64,000 bases of DNA from Poriferisodalis sp965204125. GTDB lineage: Bacteria; Actinomycetota; Acidimicrobiia; Acidimicrobiales; Poriferisodalaceae. The stretch spans positions 2,852,001-2,916,000 of the forward strand of contig NZ_OZ241968.1 of NCBI RefSeq assembly GCF_965204125.1, in the 5' to 3' direction. The stretch's first letter is position 1; every line of letters begins with the position of its first letter. A program made the translations under genes and the position numbers. The notes under the pieces are model-generated. The model was not told where the DNA came from, did no database searches, and saw only the letters and a list, made by a program, of their open reading frames with translations. Shown here piece by piece: positions 26,286 to 35,543 of the stretch.

Positions 26286-26332
26286 ACTCGGATCTCTGCG
26301 CGCGAGCCGCCGCCCCGGGACCGCGGCGCTGA
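26267..26332 (+). CDS. possible 21-codon leader peptide coupled to holA
   Basis: A GTG at 26267, seven bases after TAGCGT, opens a 21-residue frame rich in Ala and Arg, overlapping the end of comEC in another frame. Its TGA shares the A of the holA ATG (TGATG). The arrangement would let a leaderless transcript deliver ribosomes to holA. Support is positional only; no homology is recognised. Confidence 0.25.
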   Translation: MAASTVNSDLCARAAAPGPRR

Positions 26333-27303
26333 TGCCCGGAGGCACCGTACGGCTGATCAGCGGCGCCGACGAGATCCTCACGGCCGAAGCGGTGCTGGCT
26401 GCCGTGGCCGAACTTGTCGGCGATGCCGACCGGGCTGAAGTGCTCGACGAGTTCTCGGGCGACGAGTACGTGCTGGCAGATCTCGTCATCTCGGCATCGA
26501 CGCCGCCGATGCTGGCAACCCACCGGGTCGTCGTTGCCCGGGGGCTCAGCCGCTTCGGCGCGGCGGATCTTGCCCCGCTGATCGCGTGGCTGGACGATCC
26601 CTGCCCCACCACCGATCTGGTGGTCGAGTGGGACTCCGGTCGCGTGCCGCGCCCGCTCGCCGAGGCCGTGGAGGCCAGCGGGGGCCACCGGGTCGCATCC
26701 GACGTGCCAGGCGGGGCGCGCAATCGCCGGACTTGGCTGGAGGAGCGTCTCGCGCAGGCACCGGTCCAGCTCGATGCTCGAGCCCGCGCCAGCGTCGCCG
26801 AGCACCTCGGCGCCGAACTCAGCCGTCTCGGATCGCTGCTCGACACGCTGGCGGCGGTCTTCGGCGAAGGCGCCCGTCTGGACGCCGACGACGTGCTGCC
26901 CTACCTAGGGGCCGAGGGCGACGTCCCACCGTGGGAGCTGACCGACGCGATCGACCGGGGGAACGTGAATACGACCCTCGCAGTGCTGCAGCGCATGTGG
27001 GGCGCGGGCCGGCACCCCCTGGCCGTCACGGCCACCGTCGCCAACCACATCACCCGGATGGCCCGGCTGGACGGTGCCGGCGCCACGAACGAGAAGGAAG
27101 CCGCTGCCGTGCTCGGCCTGCGCGGCTCCACGTTTCCGGCCCGCAAGGCAATGGATGGATGCCGACGGCGGGGCAGCGACGGGATTGCCCGAGCTGTCGA
27201 GCTGCTCGCAGAGGCAGACATGGACATGCGCGGACGGTCCGGACTCGACGCTCGCTGTGTTGCCGAGATCCTCTGTGCGCGGCTCGCCGCCGGGGCCCGC
27301 TGA
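26332..27303 (+). CDS. holA: DNA polymerase III subunit delta
   Basis: A 323-residue clamp-loader subunit that opens the sliding clamp at the replication fork. LISGADEILTAEAVLAAV at the N terminus, an AAA+-like region (about residues 45-130), and the helical collar domain, with PWELTDAIDRGNVNTTLAVLQRMW near 204 and ATVANHITRMARL near 236, are typical. It lies in the conserved comEA-comEC-holA order seen across many bacteria. The start codon overlaps a possible leader peptide stop. Confidence 0.9.
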   Translation: MPGGTVRLISGADEILTAEAVLAAVAELVGDADRAEVLDEFSGDEYVLADLVISASTPPMLATHRVVVARGLSRFGAADLAPLIAWLDDPCPTTDLVVEWDSGRVPRPLAEAVEASGGHRVASDVPGGARNRRTWLEERLAQAPVQLDARARASVAEHLGAELSRLGSLLDTLAAVFGEGARLDADDVLPYLGAEGDVPPWELTDAIDRGNVNTTLAVLQRMWGAGRHPLAVTATVANHITRMARLDGAGATNEKEAAAVLGLRGSTFPARKAMDGCRRRGSDGIARAVELLAEADMDMRGRSGLDARCVAEILCARLAAGAR

Positions 27304-27311
27304 AGGAGGTG

Positions 27312-27575
27312 CTACGCCCCGTTGCGGGATGCTGTGCGAGTGATGAGGCGCGACTTGCGCCGGCCCGCCTCGTTCCGGTGGATGACACCCTTGGCGGCGG
27401 CCTTGTCGAGCCGCTTCTGAGCCAGCCGGATGAGCTCGTCGGTGGGCTCGCCCGCCTCAGCAGCTGCGATCACCGCCTTCTCGCGCGTCCGGAGTTCTGA
27501 GCGGACGGCACGATTGCGCACCCGTCGCGCCTCGTTCTGACGATTGCGCTTGATCTGGCTCTTGATGTTGGCCAC
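27312..27575 (-). CDS. rpsT: 30S ribosomal protein S20
   Basis: An 87-residue basic helical protein that binds 16S rRNA early in small-subunit assembly. ANIKSQIKRNRQNEARRVRN at the N terminus and the Lys/Arg-rich helices to RLITRTASRNGA fit S20 in full. The start is the GTG at 27575, since the family begins MANIKSQ; the far longer open frame upstream is a shadow of lepA. GGAGAG lies about ten bases before the start. It is convergent with holA and divergent from lepA. Confidence 0.96.
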   Translation of the reverse strand: MANIKSQIKRNRQNEARRVRNRAVRSELRTREKAVIAAAEAGEPTDELIRLAQKRLDKAAAKGVIHRNEAGRRKSRLITRTASRNGA

Positions 27576-27609
27576 GAAGGCATGCTCTCCGTCTCGAAAC
27601 CGGCCCCGC

Positions 27610-27619
27610 AGGGTACCGT
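27610..27619. promoter_or_regulatory. overlapping divergent -10 elements for rpsT and lepA
   Basis: On the plus strand TACCGT (27614-27619) points to lepA; on the minus strand TACCCT (27610-27615) points to rpsT. They share the TA step inside GGTACC. The minus element would give an rpsT leader of about 28 bases, the plus element an almost leaderless lepA start at 27630. Confidence 0.45.
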
Positions 27620-27629
27620 GCGGCCTGCG

Positions 27630-29444
<1,815 letters not shown>

Positions 29445-29515
29445 GATGTTCCCGCTGGTGGTTCGGGGGGCATCGGTAGCATCGGGTCATTGCGGGTACG
29501 GCCTGCGGAGGAGTG

Positions 29516-30598
29516 ATGGACGAGCGCAGAGCCACGGTGCTGCAGGCGGTAGTCGAGAACTTCATCGAGAGCGCGCAGCCGGTCGGATCGGCCGCAGTGC
29601 TCGAGATGACCCGCCTCGATGTGTCGCCCGCGACCGTCCGCAATGATCTAGCGGCGCTGGAGGCCGGCGGCTTCCTGATGCAGCCGCATACCAGCGCCGG
29701 TCGGGTGCCGACCGAAGCGGGCTACCGGTACTTCGTGGACGGCCTCGGGCCGGGATCGCTCGACAACACCGGGGTCCGGCAGGTGCGGGCCTTCTTCGCT
29801 CATGCCCAGGGGCAGATCGAGGAGCTGCTCGCCGACACCAGCCGGCTGCTGTCGGACCTGACCGAATACGCGGCGATGGTGGTCGCCCCGCGCCATGATC
29901 GAGACAGCATCCGGTCGGCTCAGCTGGTGGACCTCGGCGGCGGCCGGCTGCTCGTGGTGCTGGTGATGTCGTCGGGCGTCGTCGAGCGCACCTACGTCGA
30001 CGTGTACAACAACCGTGAACTGGCCGACGCGGCCCAAGGCCCGGCCGCCGGGGCGGCCTCGGCGATCCTGGCCGAAGCGCTGGTGGGGCGTACTCGATCG
30101 CAGCCGGTGCACGTTCCTGAGACCGGCGATGCGGCAACCGATGCACTGGTGGGGGCGGCCCTGGCCGCGCTGGCCGACGACCAGTCGCATCCCGGCGAGC
30201 TCTACGTGGGCGGGACAGCCAAGATCACCGAGCAATTCGAGGCCGTGTCATCGCTTCGTTCGGTGCTGTCGGTGCTGGAGGAGCAGCTGATGGTGGTGAC
30301 GCTGCTGCGCAGCCTCGTCGACCGCGGCCTGAGCGTGGCCATCGGGTCTGAGACGGGCATGAAGCCGCTGGCCGACTGCTCGGTGGTGGTCGCGCCCTAC
30401 GAGGTCGACGGCCGCACGGTCGGCAGCGTGGGACTGCTGGGCCCGACCCGGATGGACTACTCCAAGGCGCTCGCGGCGGTGCACACGGTGAGCCGGCGGC
30501 TGTCGGCCTCGCTCGGCGACGGCGACGTCGCGCATACCCTCGGCGACGGCGACGTCGCGCAGGCGCCCGTGGGCATCTCGCCCGCGGCCCCGCAATAG
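29516..30598 (+). CDS. hrcA: heat-inducible transcription repressor HrcA
   Basis: A 360-residue repressor of chaperone genes, which normally binds CIRCE operators and is tuned by GroEL. The N-terminal winged helix is clear (RRATVLQAVVENFIESAQPV, VSPATVRNDLAALEAGGFL, HTSAGRVPTEAGYRYFVD), followed by the GAF-like dimer region with YVGGTAKITEQFE near residue 225. The C terminus carries a 9-residue duplication, GDGDVAHTL then GDGDVAQAP, absent from ordinary HrcA. GGAGGAG overlaps a GTG three bases before the chosen ATG. I see no CIRCE element upstream of it or dnaJ. Confidence 0.93.
   Translation: MDERRATVLQAVVENFIESAQPVGSAAVLEMTRLDVSPATVRNDLAALEAGGFLMQPHTSAGRVPTEAGYRYFVDGLGPGSLDNTGVRQVRAFFAHAQGQIEELLADTSRLLSDLTEYAAMVVAPRHDRDSIRSAQLVDLGGGRLLVVLVMSSGVVERTYVDVYNNRELADAAQGPAAGAASAILAEALVGRTRSQPVHVPETGDAATDALVGAALAALADDQSHPGELYVGGTAKITEQFEAVSSLRSVLSVLEEQLMVVTLLRSLVDRGLSVAIGSETGMKPLADCSVVVAPYEVDGRTVGSVGLLGPTRMDYSKALAAVHTVSRRLSASLGDGDVAHTLGDGDVAQAPVGISPAAPQ
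30512..30561 (+). repeat. 27-bp in-frame tandem duplication in hrcA
   Basis: CTCGGCGACGGCGACGTCGC plus GCA occurs at 30512-30534 and 30539-30561, a 27-bp period coding for GDGDVA twice in the C-terminal tail of HrcA. Confidence 0.85.
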
Positions 30599-30609
30599 AC
30601 CTGCCACAG

Positions 30610-31815
30610 ATGCCTGCCGACTACTACGAGCTGCTCGAAGTGAGCCGCGATGTCAGCGAGGGCGACCTCAAGCGCGCGTACCGGCAGAAGGCCCGTGAGC
30701 ACCATCCCGATGCGAACCCGGGCGACGCGCAGGCCGAGGCCCGCTTCAAGGAGATCAGCGAGGCATACGCGGTGCTCTCCGATCCTGAAGCTCGGGCCCG
30801 TTACGACCGCTTCGGGCATGAGGGCTTGCGCGGCGGCATGGGCGGCCCGGCATTCGACTTCGATCTCAGCGACATCTTCGAGTCGTTCTTCGGGGGGAAC
30901 CCCTTCGGCGGCGGCCGGTCCCGCCGAGCGTCAGGCCCGCCGCGCGGCGATGATCACGAGACGGTGGTCGATCTCGATTTCGCCGAGGCTGTCTTCGGCG
31001 TCGACCGCCCGATCGAAGTGCGGACGCTGGTGTCGTGTGACGATTGCGGCGGCTCGGGTGCCGCGGAGGGCACGTCGCCGACGGTGTGCAGCGTCTGCGG
31101 GGGCGCGGGGCAGGTGCGCCAGGTGCGCCAGAGCCTGCTCGGCCAGATGGTCACTGCGGCGCCGTGCGGCCAGTGCCGCGGGACTGGCATGGAGATTGTC
31201 AACCCGTGCAGATCCTGCCGGGGGGAAGGCCGCCGGGCCGAGCATGTTTCCCTGGCTGTGCGGGTGCCGCCCGGCGTCGATTCGGGTGCCACGCTCCGCC
31301 TGACCGGCCGCGGATCGGTGGGACCTCGCAGCGGGCCTGCAGGCGATCTGTACGTGCACCTGCGCGTCGCCGAATCGGACGAGTTCGTGCGGCAGGGTGA
31401 CAGCCTGGTGGCCGAGCTGCCGGTGACGATGCTGCAAGCTGCCTTGGGAGCGACGGTGACGTTCGAGACGCTGGACGGGCCGCGGGATCTGACGGTGAAG
31501 GCGGGCACCCAGCCGAACGACACGATCCGGTTGGGCGGGCTGGGCGTGCCGCGCGCCAACGGGCGCGGGCGCGGCGACCTGCATGTGGTAGTGCGGGTGG
31601 ACATCCCGAAGAAGCTCTCGAAGTCGGACGCGGCCAAGCTGCGGGACGTCGCCAGCGCACGTGGCGAGCAGGTGGACGGGATCGTCGTTGATCGGTCCGT
31701 GCCGGCCGACCCGCCTGATCGTGAACAAGCGCGTAGCGAGGCGCGGGCTGAGCGGTCCAAGGCTCGGAGCAGCACTGAAACCCGGCAACGGCGCACGCGT
31801 CGCAGCAAGGGCTGA
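30610..31815 (+). CDS. dnaJ: chaperone DnaJ (type I)
   Basis: A 401-residue Hsp40 that delivers substrates to DnaK and stimulates its ATPase. The J domain holds HPD at residues 32-34, followed by a Gly/Phe-rich stretch (FESFFGGNPFGGG). Four zinc-binding repeats follow: CDDCGGSG, CSVCGGAG, CGQCRGTG and CRSCRGEG (about residues 143-205). The C-terminal substrate domains are complete, with a basic tail. It starts 11 bases after hrcA, so both are probably on one transcript. Confidence 0.96.
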   Translation: MPADYYELLEVSRDVSEGDLKRAYRQKAREHHPDANPGDAQAEARFKEISEAYAVLSDPEARARYDRFGHEGLRGGMGGPAFDFDLSDIFESFFGGNPFGGGRSRRASGPPRGDDHETVVDLDFAEAVFGVDRPIEVRTLVSCDDCGGSGAAEGTSPTVCSVCGGAGQVRQVRQSLLGQMVTAAPCGQCRGTGMEIVNPCRSCRGEGRRAEHVSLAVRVPPGVDSGATLRLTGRGSVGPRSGPAGDLYVHLRVAESDEFVRQGDSLVAELPVTMLQAALGATVTFETLDGPRDLTVKAGTQPNDTIRLGGLGVPRANGRGRGDLHVVVRVDIPKKLSKSDAAKLRDVASARGEQVDGIVVDRSVPADPPDREQARSEARAERSKARSSTETRQRRTRRSKG

Positions 31816-31816
31816 G

Positions 31817-32107
31817 ATGCCCGTCGACCGCCAGCACGTTCACACGCTGGTGGGGGAGCGGCTGCGGGCCGTGCGCAAACGACAGCGCATGACGCTGGCG
31901 CAGGTCGAGGAGGCCTCCCGCGGCGAGTTCCGAACGTCGGTTCTGGGTGCCTATGAGCGCGGCGAGCGTGGGCTGGCCGTGCATCGGCTGCTGCGCTTGG
32001 CGGAGCTCTACGGTGTGCCGCCCGCCGAGCTGCTGCCAGGCGGCGATCAGGGCAGCGATGTGGGCCATGTGGCGTCGCAGCGCTACCCGCCCGACTCAGT
32101 GTTGTGA
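31817..32107 (+). CDS. BldD-like helix-turn-helix regulator (DNA-binding domain only)
   Basis: A 96-residue protein. LVGERLRAVRKRQRMTLAQVEEASRGEFRTSVLGAYERGE (about residues 9-48) is an XRE-type helix-turn-helix resembling the BldD DNA-binding domain, including the YERGERGLAVHRLLRLAELYGVPPAELLP segment. The C-terminal c-di-GMP-binding domain of BldD is absent; the tail is short and unlike it. The ATG falls one base after the dnaJ stop, so it is probably cotranscribed with the chaperone genes. Target genes are unknown. Confidence 0.78.
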   Translation: MPVDRQHVHTLVGERLRAVRKRQRMTLAQVEEASRGEFRTSVLGAYERGERGLAVHRLLRLAELYGVPPAELLPGGDQGSDVGHVASQRYPPDSVL

Positions 32108-32113
32108 CTGGCT

Positions 32114-33205
32114 GTGACTGACAACGGCAGCGCATCGCCCGCATTCGGTGTCTATTGCCATGTCCCGTTCTGCACGCACCGCTGCGACTACTGCGCGTTC
32201 GCGACCTGGACCGATCGCAGCCACCTCATCGGCGACTACATGGCGAGCTGCCGGGCGCAGGCTCGGGAGCTGGCGGCCGGCATGCCGCCGGTGACCTCGG
32301 TGTTCTTCGGCGGCGGAACGCCGAACCTGGTGCAGCCGTCGTTGCTCGGTGATGTGCTGGCGGAACTGCCCCTGGCGCGCGGGGCCGAGATCACGGTGGA
32401 GTGCAACCCGGACCTGGTCACGCCCGAACAGATGCAGGCATACCGGTCCTTGGGCGTGAACCGCATCAGCCTCGGTGTTCAGTCGGCAGTTGCGCACGTG
32501 CTCGACGCGCTGGGCCGTCGTCATGACCCGCCGATGGTGGCTGGCGCGGTCGACGCAGTCCGCCAGGCCGGCATCGGCCAGCTCAACTTGGACCTGATCT
32601 ACGGCTCGCTGGCTGAGTCGTTGACCGACTGGAAGCGCACCCTGGTCGAGGTCATCGATCTCGAGCCCGACCACCTGAGCGTGTACGGCCTGACGCCGGA
32701 GCCTGGAACGCCGCTGGGCGATGACCCGTCACGGCATCCCGACGAGGACGAGATGGCCGACAAGTACCTGCTCGCCGACGAGCTGCTCGCCGGGGCGGGC
32801 TACGAGACTTACGAGATCTCCAACTGGGCTCGGCCCGGTGCGCAGTGCCGGCACAACCTGCTGTATTGGCAGCAGGGCTCCTATGCGGGCATCGGCTGCG
32901 CCGCGCACAGCCATCGCGACGGGCGCCGCTTCTGGAGCGTTCGCACGCCCGAGCGGTTCATTGCGGCGATCTCGGCCGGCACCTCGCCCGTGGCCGGCAG
33001 CGAGGAACTGGGGCCTGACGAGCGCCGTGCAGAGGCCTTGCAGCTTGCGCTGCGCACTTCGGTCGGTGTCCCTGCCGACACAGTGCCCGAAGACGTGGAG
33101 CACTTGCTGGAGCCTGCTGGCGGGGGCCGCCTGAAGCTGACTTCCCGCGGGCGTCTGCTCGCCAACGAAGTGGCCGTGCGGCTCGGCCTTCCCTCCGAGC
33201 AGTAG
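32114..33205 (+). CDS. hemW: radical SAM haem chaperone HemW
   Basis: A 363-residue radical SAM protein. YCHVPFCTHRCDYCAFA contains the cluster cysteines at 20, 24 and 27 with the HemN/HemW-type spacing CxxxCxxC, and VFFGGGTPNLV is the SAM-binding glycine motif. ISLGVQS, LDLIYGSL and YEISNWARPGAQCRHN are HemW landmarks. The extra Cys before the motif that true HemN uses is not in the HemN arrangement, so a haem-trafficking role is favoured over coproporphyrinogen oxidation. The start is GTG, seven bases after the regulator stop. Confidence 0.9.
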   Translation: MTDNGSASPAFGVYCHVPFCTHRCDYCAFATWTDRSHLIGDYMASCRAQARELAAGMPPVTSVFFGGGTPNLVQPSLLGDVLAELPLARGAEITVECNPDLVTPEQMQAYRSLGVNRISLGVQSAVAHVLDALGRRHDPPMVAGAVDAVRQAGIGQLNLDLIYGSLAESLTDWKRTLVEVIDLEPDHLSVYGLTPEPGTPLGDDPSRHPDEDEMADKYLLADELLAGAGYETYEISNWARPGAQCRHNLLYWQQGSYAGIGCAAHSHRDGRRFWSVRTPERFIAAISAGTSPVAGSEELGPDERRAEALQLALRTSVGVPADTVPEDVEHLLEPAGGGRLKLTSRGRLLANEVAVRLGLPSEQ

Positions 33206-33210
33206 CTGAC

Positions 33211-33654
33211 CTAGCCCGACAGCCGCGCACGGCCGACCGCCGCTGCGGCGACGGGGCGGCTCGCTCGCCCGCTGACGTTCCCGATCAAGCCGATGACCCT
33301 CCGCGCGGAGCCTTCCACCGACACCCGGACGGCCGCCGGGCCCGCAGGGCTGATCCTCACCGAGACGGATCCGGGCTCGAATACCGCCGACAACCGCTCC
33401 TGAGCGATCCGCTGGCTCCACGGGCCCAGCCGCCGGAGCCGGGAAGGGGAGACGCGGTAGGACCCCTGATGCCGGAGCGAGGATTCGTCGAGGGCAAGCG
33501 AGACGAGGTCGTTCGCGAGCGACGACGCTGCCGCTTGCGCCTCGCGCTGCGCCAGAAACGCAGCCGCGCTGTCGACGGCGATGCTGCCCAGCAATGCCAC
33601 GATCAGCACGCCGGCAGGCACCAGCAGCAGCGCCGAGCCTCGCTCACTGCGCAC
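33211..33654 (-). CDS. TadG-like / Rv3654c-type pilus-associated protein
   Basis: A 147-residue protein, last gene of the Tad operon. An N-terminal segment (RGSALLLVPAGVLIVALLGS, residues 5-24) resembles the pilin-like membrane helix of TadE/TadG proteins, followed by QREAQAAASSLANDLVSLAL, which fits the helix after it. The rest is a small exported domain. The GTG start lies 11 bases inside the preceding gene, so translation is coupled. Function is inferred from position and helix type only. Confidence 0.65.
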   Translation of the reverse strand: MRSERGSALLLVPAGVLIVALLGSIAVDSAAAFLAQREAQAAASSLANDLVSLALDESSLRHQGSYRVSPSRLRRLGPWSQRIAQERLSAVFEPGSVSVRISPAGPAAVRVSVEGSARRVIGLIGNVSGRASRPVAAAAVGRARLSG

Positions 33655-34123
33655 AGGGCGCCCGCCCGCGGAGGCCGTGCCGGAAGGGATCGACGATCTC
33701 GCTGGCGCGAGCGCCCACCGTCACGGGCGACCATCGGCTGCCGAGCAGCGCCAGGCGGGGGACCTCCCGCGCGGCCTCGAACGTCACCCGCTCGCATCGG
33801 CGCAGCCGGGTCGTGCCGACCGGACGAACCGATGCCTCACCGCTGAGCCGGTGGCCGGACATCGCCTGCATGCCGGCGGCGACTGAGGCGTCGGCGGCAT
33901 CGCCGAAGCGAGGTCCGCGATGCTCGACGAAGGTCCGTGCCGCCTCACGGGCGCCGGCAACTGCAGCGATCTTGGCGTCCAGCGCCGCCCACGCTTGGGC
34001 GAACACCAGCGTGCCCCCGATGAAAACGAGCACGACGAAGGGCAGCACCTCGGCCCCGACGACGCCGGAAGCATCATGCCGGGTGCGTTTCATGCGGAAC
34101 TGCCTCGCGGCGAAGTGCTTCAT
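33644..34123 (-). CDS. TadE-like pseudopilin
   Basis: A 159-residue protein with GAEVLPFVVLVFIGGTLVFA (about residues 24-43) as the class IVb-type pilin helix and a GAREAARTFVEH segment typical of TadE. The start at 34123 was chosen because its ATG overlaps the TGA of the preceding gene as ATGA; an alternative Met at 34093 also precedes the helix. Probably a minor pilin of the Flp system. Confidence 0.7.
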   Translation of the reverse strand: MKHFAARQFRMKRTRHDASGVVGAEVLPFVVLVFIGGTLVFAQAWAALDAKIAAVAGAREAARTFVEHRGPRFGDAADASVAAGMQAMSGHRLSGEASVRPVGTTRLRRCERVTFEAAREVPRLALLGSRWSPVTVGARASEIVDPFRHGLRGRAPCAQ

Positions 34124-34533
34124 GGCGAACCGGCGAAGCGAGCCAGCTCGCGCCGTACCTCGAACCGGCGCTCGATGTTGCGCAGGCCGATCAGTGCGGC
34201 GGCGTCGATGAGCACCGACGGCGGCCTCGCTGCCAATTCCAGTGCGACGGTCTCGCCGGTGGTGCTCCAGCGGAGCTGCTCGATGTCCACCGAGGGACCG
34301 ATGCTCGAGCGCAGCCACCGCTCAGCGTCTGCGACTGCCGCAGGGCCGCCGCCGAACGCCGCCCGGCGCGTTGCGTCGTGGCCCACCGCCGTGAGCACCG
34401 AGGTGCTGTAGAAGTAAACGGCAATCTGGACCGCCAGCGTGAGAAAGGTCAGGCACGCCAAGACGGCCCACGGCAGCGCGATGAGGCCAGCGCCGCGCTC
34501 ATCGCGGTATGGGCTCGCGCGCCGACGGGTCAT
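34120..34533 (-). CDS. TadE-like pseudopilin
   Basis: A 137-residue protein. RDERGAGLIALPWAVLACLT gives a Gly before the pilin helix (about residues 13-40), and TAVGHDATRRAAFGG follows, a TadE-type pattern. Four-base ATGA overlaps join it to both neighbours (pilin gene upstream, next TadE gene downstream). Probably a minor pilin or pilus assembly factor. Confidence 0.72.
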   Translation of the reverse strand: MTRRRASPYRDERGAGLIALPWAVLACLTFLTLAVQIAVYFYSTSVLTAVGHDATRRAAFGGGPAAVADAERWLRSSIGPSVDIEQLRWSTTGETVALELAARPPSVLIDAAALIGLRNIERRFEVRRELARFAGSP

Positions 34534-34781
34534 TTGCCGATCTTCGCGATCTCAGAGTTCGTCGTTTCCTCGGCGTTCTCCCAGAGCGCCCTGAAGCCGA
34601 CCCACATGAGCGCGCCGAGCGAGGCGATGATCAGCACAGCGATGGCCGCCGAGATCACTCCCTCGCCTCGTTCGCCCTGCCGTGCGTCCTTGCGGGCGGC
34701 GCCCGCAGCGGCGAGTGCGGCGGTACATGCCGCGCCGAGCGCAGTTGCTATCGGGACGGTGCAGATGAGGCTGTCGTACAT
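34530..34781 (-). CDS. Flp/DUF4244-type major pilin candidate
   Basis: An 83-residue protein. RQGERGEGVISAAIAVLIIA (about residues 35-54) has the charged leader, Gly, then a hydrophobic helix with an early Glu, as in Flp pilins and actinobacterial DUF4244 proteins. The leader before the cut site is long for Flp and itself contains a hydrophobic patch. AAAGGA precedes the ATG. It is the likely pilus subunit, placed between the export platform and the TadE genes. Confidence 0.72.
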   Translation of the reverse strand: MYDSLICTVPIATALGAACTAALAAAGAARKDARQGERGEGVISAAIAVLIIASLGALMWVGFRALWENAEETTNSEIAKIGK

Positions 34782-34790
34782 GGGGTTGTC

Positions 34791-34816
34791 CTTTCGTTGC
34801 TGGCTTTCGTTGCTGG
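34791..34816. repeat. 13-bp perfect tandem duplication before the pilin gene
   Basis: CTTTCGTTGCTGG occurs twice back to back (34791-34803, 34804-34816), filling the gap between the tadC stop and the pilin start. On the coding strand each copy ends in CGAAAG, and the copy nearest the pilin forms its ribosome site. Confidence 0.85.
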
Positions 34817-34817
34817 T

Positions 34818-35543
34818 TCACAGCGCCGCATACCCGCTGAGGGCGTCGCTGAACGGGATGGCGAGCAGGACGCACCCGGGCACCAGCGCCGCGACGGTGA
34901 CGGGAATCCACACCTGCTCGCTCCGGCGCTCGATGTGGGCGATGAGGCACCGGTGCGCTTCCATGCGTGCCGAACGGGCTTCGTCCGACACCAGCGCGGC
35001 CACGTCGGCCGCATCCTCGTGCAGGGTGAGCACGCCGACGAACCTGCGGATCTCCGCCGATCCGGCCTCGTCGGCCCACTCGGCCAGTGCCACCTCGACT
35101 GCAGCGCCACCGGCGACGCGGGCGCCGACCCGTTCCAACCCCTCGGCGCAGATGCCGTGCCCACGCCGGGCAACGGCATCGAGGGCGCTGGTCAGCGACA
35201 TGCCGCTCGCGAGCAGCATGCCGATCTGCTCGGCCACGATCGGCAGCTCTTCGGTGATCCGGGTTCGTCGCAACGCCGTGGAGCTCCGGAGGCGGTACTC
35301 GGACGCGCCGCAGGCAGCGGCAGCCACCCCAACCGCCCCGGCGAGCGCAAGCAGCGGTCTGACGTTGACGGCGGCGAGCGCCGCCCCTGAGGCGGCGAGC
35401 GCTGCGGTTGCACCGCCGACCTGCCGTACGCGGAACTCGTACGGGGACCGGGCCATGCCGGCTTCGCGCAGCCGTGCAGCGAGTTCAGCATCGGCGTTCG
35501 CCAGCATGGCGATGCGCTGCGCGAACGAGGCCGCGGTGGTCAC
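34818..35543 (-). CDS. tadC: TadC-type inner-membrane platform protein (T2SSF)
   Basis: A 241-residue membrane protein with the type II secretion F domain: RITEELPIVAEQIGMLLASGMSLTSAL near residue 95 and FVGVLTLHEDAADVAALVSDEAR near residue 150, with membrane helices before and after. The GTG at 35543 was chosen because it overlaps the TGA of tadB as GTGA. With TadB it forms the platform through which the ATPase drives pilus assembly. Confidence 0.8.
   Translation of the reverse strand: MTTAASFAQRIAMLANADAELAARLREAGMARSPYEFRVRQVGGATAALAASGAALAAVNVRPLLALAGAVGVAAAACGASEYRLRSSTALRRTRITEELPIVAEQIGMLLASGMSLTSALDAVARRGHGICAEGLERVGARVAGGAAVEVALAEWADEAGSAEIRRFVGVLTLHEDAADVAALVSDEARSARMEAHRCLIAHIERRSEQVWIPVTVAALVPGCVLLAIPFSDALSGYAAL

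Noticed and set aside
29445..29515. CIRCE operator before hrcA
   Set aside because: No TTAGCACTC-N9-GAGTGCTAA-like inverted repeat is present.
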